DNA from: Cercozoa sp. M6MM
Lineage: Eukaryota > Endomyxa: Ascetosporea
Length of the DNA stretch: 64,000 nt
Reading direction: 5' to 3' (one strand)
Assembly (NCBI GenBank): GCA_040357565.1
Contig: JBDODJ010000040.1
Shown here: positions 55,803 through 64,000 of the stretch, in pieces
Position numbering within the stretch: position 1 is the stretch's first letter
Layout of the letters: each line of letters starts with the position of its first letter
Translations under genes and position numbers: made by a program
Notes under the pieces: model-generated
Told to the model about the DNA's origin: nothing
The model's input: the letters and a program-made list of their open reading frames with translations, nothing else
Databases searched by the model: none

Positions 55803-58800
55803 ATGTCAGCTTCTCGCCGACACCCCGGTACAATCAACAAAGGCATCGCCATATTTGAAGAGGGAGAGAGGCCAATGCTGCATGCAGGCGAGTTGCGGGG
55901 TCAGCACGGACGCGAGGAGATCGGAATCGCGCCGCCGCAACTCACCGATACGGAGATCGAGCAGCTACATGGGATTCTCATGAAGGTAGAGAGGGTAGAT
56001 CGGAGTCGAAGTAGGTCACCTTGTGTGTGTGTGTGGGTAGTTAATTCCCTACGGCAGCGAGATGCCGCTGCGTCAGCTCGCGGAAAGCACGCGACAGTTG
56101 GCGTACAAAAAAGGCGGCGACATGCTGGTCACGTTCAAGCGACTGGGCGAGCAGCAGCGCGTGGAGGCGCTGCGACAGGCGCTCAAGCGGCCGCTGCTGC
56201 TGTGCGACTTCTTCACTCTCGGCGGCACCGGCGGTGTGCGGGTAGTCCTAGTTTTACCGCTTCTTTACCTCCTCTTTTTGCCCCTCTTTGCCTCCTCTTT
56301 TTGTCCCCTCTTTACCTCCCTTCTCATTTACCTCCCCATTTACCCCCACCCCGGACACAGGTGCGAAAGCGGCAGCTGAATGTGCGTGCTTTACGCTCGA
56401 CTATTCTGGCGCTGCTGCGACGTCGACCAGAGTAGATTCTTACTCCCCATTTTACCCCTCTTTACACCCCTCTTTACCCCCTCTTTACCCCTTTACTCCA
56501 TGCAGAGGACTTCTGGTGCCCGAGTTTGAACGCATTTTGCGCGAATTCTTGGTACTTTGGCTTTACCCCTGTTTACCCCCCTGTTTACCCCCTGTTCATC
56601 CCCATTTTTATCCCTCTGTTTACCCCTGTTTACTCTTGCTCTCGTTTACCTCCCCCCCCCCGTTTACACCCTCCCCATTTACGCCCTCCCCGTTTACGCC
56701 CTCCCCGTTTGCCCCTTGGGCAGTTGCAGATACTACCGGTTGAGCACGCGCACGAAGCGTCGCAGCTGCGACTGCAGTGCTGCGGACTGCGTGCGTTCCG
56801 TTTTACCCCCCTTTTAACCTCCTTTACCCTTTTTACCCCTTTAACCCGCACTTAACCCCTTTGTTGTTGTGCAGTAGCTGTCGAATCGCTGCCGGAGCAT
56901 GTCGGTGATTTCATTCGTTTGGATAGGAATAAAGGTAGCACTGTTCTTAATTCTTGTCACTTTCACCCCCTTACCCTCTTTGCCTCCTTTACCTCCACTA
57001 CCCTCCTTTACCCCCTTTACCCTCTTGCGCAGTGTTTCCACAGTCCAAGAAGCGAATCAGCGAGTGGAAAAAGGAGTTCTATGGCGAGCCAGTGCCGCTG
57101 AAACAGGTCGGTTCATTTCTGGTCCATTTTGGACGGTCTATTTGTACCAGTGTACATTTTAATCGGTCCATTTGTCCAGATTAAAATTACTCCAAGAAGA
57201 TCCAAGGTCAAGAATTTCGTTTTTTTCGATACCGAAATCATCGTCGAAGAGACGCCGGTCGAGGTGCTTTTATATACCCCCTTCACCCCTCCTTTACCCC
57301 TTTTACCCCCCTCCTTTGCCACCTTTTACTCCTTCCTTCATCCTCTCTTTCCCCCTCTTACCTCCCGTACCCCACTTTAACCCCATGGCAGAAACTGACG
57401 CAGCTGTTGTCAGCCATTCGCGCGGCTCTGCTGGATCGAAAGTACCGTTTACCCCCCTGTTTACCCCCTTTACCCCTGCCCCTTGACCCCCTTCGATTAG
57501 TAGAGCACCGATCGGCGCCGTATTGGAGAGCATGTCGAGAAAGCTCGGCGACAGGAGTCGCGAGTTCTGCAGCTCAATCTTTAGTATGTTGTGGCCACAG
57601 TAGGTGTGGCTACAGGGTGTGGACAGCGGGTGTGGCTACAAATATCAAGGGGGTGTGTGTAGACAAGAAGTTGAGCAACGACATGGAGGCGGTGCGCGAG
57701 TTGAGTCGGCGTCTCCCGTGTCTCGAGTTGAGTCGCAGCGACGAGCTGCTGCTGCTGCTACCCATGTCCTGCTACGACTACCTGGTGCTTTACCCCCTGC
57801 TTACCCCTCCCCCCTGGCAGAGCCCCGGGCGTACTCCCCGTGTCTTACCCCCCCCCCGCCGGCAGAGTCACTTGGTGTCCTTGTGCCTGACGCTGCAGTC
57901 GCCTGTGAAACTGACTGATGTAAGACCTACCCCTTGACCCCCTTGTTACCCCTTGACCCCTTGTTACCCCTTGACCCCCTTGTTACCCCTTTGTAACTCC
58001 CAGTTGTGCCGGGCCTACACGGCGCTGGTGGGCCTAGACGTGGCACATGCGACGCCACTGGAACTCGTGGCGACCGGTGGCTGCTCGGTGGATGTGCAGG
58101 GTCTGGTGCGTGCCGCCGGTGTGGTGCCGCCGCTGGATACACTGCGCGTGCTGACCAAGTGTACCCCCCCCCATTCTCCATCTATACACTCCCTTGATTT
58201 CCATCTTTACCCCCTATTTATCTCCCTCTTTACCCCTCTCTTTACCCCCCTCTCTTTACCTCTCTTTACCCCTCTATCGTTACATTCACCTTTGCTTGAC
58301 CCCTTTCTACCCCTCTCTACCTGTCTTGACCTCCCTCTTTGCCCCCTCTTGACCTCCCTCTTTGCCCCCCTCTTGACCCCGCTCTTAACCCCGTCCGACA
58401 GCGTCGTTCTCGACGTTTCCACGGTGGATTTCGGACACACTGTCGCCACCGTGGGCCTCGCTGCTGCAGCTGCTGATTCAACACATGGCCGGCTGCTGCA
58501 CCGTTGAGCATGTACCCTCCTTTACCCTCTCTTTCCCCTTCTTTACCCCCTTTTTANNNNNNNNNNNNNNNNNNNNNNNNNNNNNNNNNNNNNNNNNNNN
58601 NNNNNNNNNNNNNNNNNNNNNNNNNNNNNNNNNNNNNNNNNNNNNNNNNNNNNNNNCCCCCCCCCCCACCTTACCCCTTTATCCCCTCCCCACCTTACCC
58701 CTTCACCCCCCCCCCAGCTGCCGCAGCTGTTCGGCGTGTCGGAGTGGCCGCAGGTGGCGCAGAACGCCGCCGATTTTCTGGTGTACGCCAACAACACACT

Positions 58801-61800
58801 GGCCGTGCGGCCGGAGTTTGCGCTGGTGGTGGCGCGTCAGACAGGTACTTTGGTGTCTCCGCGGATGGGTATGGGTGTCCGCGCGGACACGCTGTTGCTG
58901 TAGCGACCGCGCGGAAGCTGCTGCAGCGGGCGGGTGGCTCGCTGGCGTTGTCGCAGTGGCAGTACGTGTGGCAACAGGAGACAGGGTCGCCCATGCACGT
59001 GCCCATCACGCGACTGTGCGCACGGCGGTACCTTTTGACTCAGTCAGTGAGTGACTCGGTGAGTGAGTGAGTCAGTGAGTGAGTCAGTGAGTGAGTTGAC
59101 ACGTGTGCGATCACTCACTGGACACGTGGTGGCAGGGGCGATCTGCTGTCCATCTACGTGAGTGCCATGCCGTTCGTCGAAGTGACAGGCGACACGGTCT
59201 CGCTCGTCGTCGGTCCGCACACGCGCAAGGACTTCCCGTTCGGCTTGGCCTTGTGTGTCGAGTTTTACCCCCCCCCCTCCGTTTACCCTCCCCTACCCCG
59301 TTACCCCTACCCTCTACCCCTACTCTATTACCCCCCCCCCTCTACCTCCAAACCCCCTTTACCCTCATCTTTACCCCCTCCTCCATCTTATCCCCCCATA
59401 TAGTCCAAAGTGTCCAAAATGGCAAGGCCTAGTGACAGAGTTCAGTCGCGACGGATGTTCGCTGCAGCTGCAGGTAGCCCCCTTTCCCCTGCCCCCTTAC
59501 CCCTTACCTCTTACCCCTTACTCCTTACCCCTTACCCCTACACCTTACCCCCTGCCCCCTTTACCCCCCTGTGATGTAGGCCGAGTTGGCCAAGTGCGTG
59601 TTTCGCGTGTTTGAGCACTTTGGCTCTCTGCGTGTGGAGCGCGACGTTTTCTTCGTATACCCCCTTTATCCCTTTGCCCTCTTTATCCCCTAACCCCCCC
59701 CCCCCCGACAGAGCACATACTACCACCTGCACGGCGGGCGACTGGAGGACGCGTGTGAACGCGTCTACGGACACCGCGACGTCGTGCGCGCGCTCTTGTT
59801 CGTGCGGCAGATTCGTACCCCCCTCTTTACCCCCTCTTTACCCCTCTCTTTCTTTACCCCTCTTTACCCCCCTCTTTGCTCCCCTCGTTACTCCCCTATT
59901 TACCCCTCTTTACCCCCCCTCTTTACCCCCCTGTTGCAGACGACATACTGGAGTGCGTGTGTGTGATGGACATTGCCACGGTGGAGCAGGTGCTGCGCCG
60001 GGCGCTTAGTGATGTAGTTTACCCCCCCCCCACCCCCACCCTCGCCTTTACTCCCCGTGTACGGACAGTATCCGAACGTGCGCGAGGATTTGCTGGACAG
60101 TGTTTTCTGCGCTTTGACCGGACGTTTCTTGTTCGCCGACTCGCCCTTCGAGCAGTGGTCGCTCGGCACGGTGGTTCGTTTGCCCCCCTGTTTACCCCCT
60201 TTACCGTCCGTCCTACCCCTCTCCTCTGTTTACCCCTGGACAGAGACACGACGTCGCGAGAGAGCTCGTGGAGAAAACGATAATTTTCGACGGTTTTTTC
60301 TTCTCCGAGCCGCTGCCGGTCAAGGTGTGCTGTTTTACCCCCTGCTTACCCCCCTGCTTACCCCTGCTGACCCCCCTGTTTACCCCCTTATCCCCGGTAG
60401 GAACTGCCGCAGCAGAAGCGACGCATGTTGCGTCGGCGACAGCACACGATGCGCTCGCTGCGCAGTGCGTGTTTCTCGGTGCTACTGTTGTGGCTACACC
60501 GACAGGGACAACCAGGACAGACTGGACCAGGACAGACTGGACCAGAACAGGGACAGACTGGACAAGCAACGTCGCAGATTCTCGCTCAACTGAAGCGTTT
60601 GTGTCTGCCCGACTTTAATCTAGTACTTTCTTTTCCCGGTGGGTGGGGGGGGGGGGGGGTAAAACTGGTCTGTGTCTGTGCAGGAGGCGTGTGGTTTCGA
60701 GAGGATGGAGACGCTATTGCAATGGACAGTGGGCGACATTGTCGACCCGTCGCAGGTGCTTTACCCCCTCCCCCGACCCCTCTCCTTTACCCCCCCCCCA
60801 TGTCAGGCACCAGAGCGGTGGCTGCTGCGACCGAACTGGCCACAGGTACTACTTGCCTCCTTACTCCCGCTGTCTACCCGCTGTTTTGCCCCCCCCCCCC
60901 CCCCGTTTAACCCTTCTTTCCCCTAGTGTCGCAAGCGAGGTGCAACGCCCCTGTACGCGTCGAAACAATGCGTGCTGTCGCTGGTACTGCCGGTGCTGCA
61001 GGCGCACTGGAGCATGCCTCTGTCGAGACAGCCGCAGAATGTACCCCCACCCTCTTTACCCCTTACGCCCTTTACCCTTACCCTCATACCCCCTACAGCA
61101 GCAGCAGCTCAGCGAGGACTGGCAGCGGCGACTGTCGCTGGCGCAGCTGCGTCACGTGCTGCGGCAACAGATCGCCGCGTTCGACGACGTTGCCGTCGAG
61201 TGCTTGAGCGACGCGGTTTTACCCCCCTCCCCCCACCCACCCCTTTTACCCCCCTCTTTACCCCCTCCTCTGAGTAGACGGTAGGCAAGTTGCTGGAGAG
61301 CGAGCTGAGCGACTTGAATCTGCGCGTGCATCGCACTGCACAGGGTCTCGTCTTTGTGCCGCTCGTTCCTGTAGCCTTCCCCCCTCTTTACCCTCCTCTT
61401 TACCCTCCTCTTTACCACCTCTTTACCCCCCTCTTTACCCTTCTATTTACCCCTGCCGCAGGAGGTGTCGGCGGAAGAGCTGTCGAAACGCGAGAGCTTC
61501 TTGCGGTGGCTGCTGGGCGAGGTGCGCGCCGCCGTGCTGCGACGCTTCGGAGTGCCGCTGCCGCTGGCGACGCTGGTGCAGCGACTGCAGGCGACGCCGC
61601 CCTTGGACAATGTTCCTGTACCAACACTGAACACATCTATTTATATATATATATATGTATATGCAGTATATATGTATGTATATATGTATGTATATGTATG
61701 TATATGTGTATGTATATGTATGTATGTCTATGTATATGTATGTATGTATGTACATGTATGTATATGTGTGTATGTTAATGTATGTATGTATATGTATGTA

Positions 61801-62094
61801 TGTATGTATGTATGTACATGTATGTATATGTGTGTATGTATATGTATGTATGTATATGTATGGATGTATGTATGTGTATGTATGTATATGTATGTATTTA
61901 TATGTATGTATGTATATGTATGTATGTATGTATGTATGTGTATGTATATGTGTATGTATCTGTATATGTCTCTATATATGTATCTATGTATATGTATCTA
62001 TGTATGTGTATCTATGTATATGTATCTATGTATATGTATGTATATGTATGTATTTGTATGTATGTATGTATATATATGTACGTACGAATGTTGT

Positions 62095-62132
<38 letters not shown>

Positions 62133-63987
62133 NNNNNNNNNNNNNNNNNNNNNNNNNNNNNNNNNNNNNNNNNNNNNNNNNNNNNNNNNNNNNNNNNNNN
62201 NNNNNNNNNNNNNNNNNNNNNNNNNNNNNNNNTTGACCCCCCCCCCCCCCGCGTGTGCACCCACAGTGGAACCGCATTGGTCGCGCGGGCGTTCCGGGCG
62301 GCTGGAACGAGTTCCTGCGGCATCACTGCGGCGCCTTCCTCCGCGTGGATGCGCAGGACGTCGTGCACGCCGTCGTACTGCCGCCGGCGTCCGCGCGGAA
62401 CTTTGCCGTCTCGCAACAGCAACAACAACAACAACAACAACAGCAACTGCAAAAACAACAGCAGTTTGAAAAACAACAACAACTGCAAAAACAACAGCAG
62501 TTGGAAAAACAACAGCAGTTGGAAAAACAACAACAACTGCAAAAACAACAACAGTTGGAAAAACAACAACAACTGCAAAAACAACAACAATTGCAAAAAC
62601 AACAACAACTGCAAAAGCAACAACAACAGTTGGAAAAACAACAAATAGCGGCGTCGGTCAAGAAGAAAACCGGCGGCAAAAAAACGCACAAGAAACGCGT
62701 TTTTAAGGACGTCACCGAAGTGCAGGATCTCTTCGTCAGCGACGACGATGTGGTGCGTTTACACCTCCTACCTCCCTTTACCTCTCACCCTCTTCTTTAC
62801 CCACCCCTTCAGGAGACACGGGCCTTGTCGCGCAACTCGGGCGGTCCCGAGTGTGGCCGCTTCGCCGCGCAGTCGCTCTTCAGTCTGCCGCGTAGGCTTG
62901 TCCCCCCTTTACCCCCACCCTTTTCCCTTTACCTCCTTCCGTAGCACTGGCGTCTTCGGTGTCGTCGTCACAGTCGTCGTCGCCGTCGCCGTCGTCGCTG
63001 GCGCAGCAGATGCGTCGTCCCAAAAGTGCCGTCTCGGACGCATCGACGACGCCCGAGCCTGCTGCCTCGCGTATGCGCACATTTTCTCGGAGGGTAGTGG
63101 GGGATGTAGTGGGGTAAAGGAGGTACGCGTGTAGAGAACAAGCCGGCAGCGCAGGTAGTGTCGGTACAGAGTGCCGTCTACGAGACTCATCATGACACCA
63201 TCGACACCGACGACGACGAATACGACATGCTACTGCAGCGACTGTCGGCACAGCAACGGGTATCTTACCCCCTCCCCACCCCTCCCTTTGCTACCCCTGT
63301 CTTACCCATCCGTAGGCACAAGTACTCGACATGAACAAGACGGCAGGCAAAGCGTGGCATCACAACGTCGTTGGCATCACTGTCGGTGGCAGTTCCGACC
63401 TGCATCCCAAGCTGCAGGTAGTCGTCGCGCCCTCACATCTACCTTTATCCCCTTACCCCCCCCCCCCTGGAGTAGGAGTGGATCTCACGCGTGACAGCTG
63501 GCGACTCGGTGGTGCCGAGCAAGCAGGTCGTGCGTGGCGACCCGTCCAAGCAGCACTACGTGACGCTGCTGCAGCACGCCATGTGCATGTGTCGTGGCCG
63601 TGGTAAACCCGTGCCGCCCTCTGTCGCGCAGGCACCCAGTAGCAGCGTACCCTTTCTTGACATACCCATGTACACGTTTTCATTTACGTGTACACCTATA
63701 CAGCGGCAAAGCCACCTGTCGAGCCTCATAAAATACCCACTGCCAACCTGGGTGGTGCCCATCCTCGAGCAGAAGCAGCAGTGCGCGCGCCTTTGGACGC
63801 ATGTGGCCGCGCCGTGTGGCCATCTGTTCGCCGAGCCGTGGTACAACACTCTATCTCTCTTGTGGGGGGGTATTATCGCTCTCGGCATGACTATCTGTGT
63901 GTGTCTGCAGTCTGGAGAACATGAATAACGAGTGTCCCCACTGCGGCTGCAAGGTCAGCACGGCGCTGCCCCTGCATTTGAACTAGT
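55803..63987 (+). CDS. Large unrecognised protein: winged-helix/LOTUS-like segments, Gln repeat, C-terminal RING-like finger
   Basis: About 25 exons with C/T-rich introns. The start MSASRRHPGTINKGIAIFEE is spliced to LIPYGSEMPLRQLAESTRQL (56.05 kb). Then RISEWKKEFYGEPVPLKQ (57.05 kb), KLTQLLSAIRAALLDRK joined to APIGAVLESMSRKLGDRSRE (57.39-57.5 kb) and LSNDMEAVRELSRRLPCLEL (57.67 kb). Exons at 58.72-59.23 kb (LLQRAGGSLALSQWQYVWQQ..PFVEVTGDTVSLVVG), 59.58-59.97 kb (HFGSLRVERDVFF..YYHLHGGRLEDACERVYGHR) and 61.52-62.39 kb (RFGVPLPLATLVQRLQATPP..WNRIGRAGVPGGWNEFLRHH..FLRVDAQDVVHAVV) share a helix-turn-strand layout like OST-HTH/LOTUS or other winged helices. KQQQLE/KQQQLQ units follow (62.42-62.65 kb), then KKKTGGKKTHKKRVFKDVTE. 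The C-terminus reads WTHVAAPCGHLFAEP, spliced to CLENMNNECPHCGCKV (63.8-63.96 kb). It ends at 63987. Two 100-N gaps fall in introns. No family was recognised, and it could be two genes. Confidence 0.55.
58557..58656. other. Assembly gap (100 N) in a C/T-rich intron
   Basis: 100 N between CTTTACCCCCTTTTTA and a C run. Gap length is conventional. Confidence 0.98.
59036..59097. repeat. (GAGT/CAGT)n degenerate tetranucleotide repeat
   Basis: Alternating GAGTGAGTCAGT units in an intron of the 55.8-64.0 kb gene. Confidence 0.85.
61636..62090. repeat. TATG/TATATG satellite-like intron
   Basis: About 450 bp of imperfect TATG, TATATG and TCTATG units between the exon ending near PPLDNVP and the next gap. 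Long MYVCMYV-type frames here are artefacts. Confidence 0.95.
62096..62132. repeat. Poly-G run before assembly gap
   Basis: At least 37 consecutive G, running directly into 100 N (62133-62232). On the far side the sequence is poly-C, so a G-run/C-run junction or inverted assembly at the gap is possible. Confidence 0.95.
62415..62650 (+). repeat. Coding 18-bp KQQQL(E/Q) tandem repeat
   Basis: About a dozen units of AAACAACAACAACTGCAA-type sequence encode KQQQLQ/KQQQLE. The heptad-like L spacing and alternating charge suggest a helical or coiled-coil spacer. Confidence 0.88.
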
Positions 63988-64000
63988 AGTGAACCCAGGC

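Noticed and set aside
61636-62090. MYVCMYVYVCM-type membrane-protein-like frames
   Set aside because: Open only because TATG repeats lack stops in these frames. They lie inside an intron.
55803-63987. SPT16, FANCD2, UFL1 or RPC5 as identity of the last gene
   Set aside because: Remembered signature segments of these families do not match the exons in order. Only a general winged-helix resemblance remains.

Overview
This is nuclear DNA of an intron-rich eukaryote, probably a free-living protist or alga. Almost every gene is cut into short exons by introns of about 40-250 bp with GT...AG borders. Intergenic gaps are short, and dinucleotide microsatellites, poly-C/poly-G tracts and assembly gaps (N runs) are frequent. 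The gene set is core-eukaryotic (SEC24, ORC3, SMG1, dynamin, SNM1-type nuclease, RBR ligase). The lineage cannot be fixed from this window. No CRISPR, tRNA, rRNA or prokaryotic operon was seen.

Layout: 0.6-5.4 kb SEC24 (-); 5.7-7.6 kb PAQR/adiponectin-receptor-like membrane protein (+); 7.9-11.3 kb UFD1-like protein with zinc fingers and a UIM (+); 11.9-13.9 kb WD-like protein (-); 14.0-18.6 kb ORC3 (+); 18.8-22.4 kb arginyl-tRNA synthetase (-), with a possible upstream start giving an organellar presequence; 22.9-24.7 kb unresolved gene (+); 25.0-30.7 kb large unknown protein with an MSP/ASH-like segment (+); 31.1-32.1 kb adenylate kinase (+); 32.4-44.4 kb SMG1 kinase (-); 44.7-47.0 kb RBR E3 ligase (+), cut by a gap; 47.4-47.7 kb start of a protein kinase (-), cut by the same gap; 48.1-48.6 kb small membrane-protein exons (+); 48.8-51.3 kb dynamin-related GTPase (-); 51.3-52.8 kb frameshifted ORF cluster, possibly a decayed mobile element (-); 52.9-55.5 kb SNM1A-type DNA cross-link repair nuclease (-); 55.8-64.0 kb a large unrecognised gene (+) with several winged-helix/LOTUS-like segments, a KQQQLE-type repeat and a C-terminal RING-like finger.

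The genes do not form one pathway, although several concern genome or RNA quality control (ORC3, SNM1A, SMG1) and ubiquitin (UFD1-like, RBR, the RING gene). Head-to-head pairs share 150-500 bp, consistent with bidirectional promoters.

The most unusual observation is a 10-bp palindrome, TCCGCGCGGA, present in 13 exact copies in 64 kb (expected far below one). It lies mostly inside exons, usually read as Arg-Ala-Asp/Glu. Other points worth following are introns built of sense-strand TTTACCCC/poly-C with near-identical starts, a tRNA-binding OB-fold-like insertion inside ArgRS, a long insertion after TM1 of the PAQR protein, and the large LOTUS-like/RING gene.
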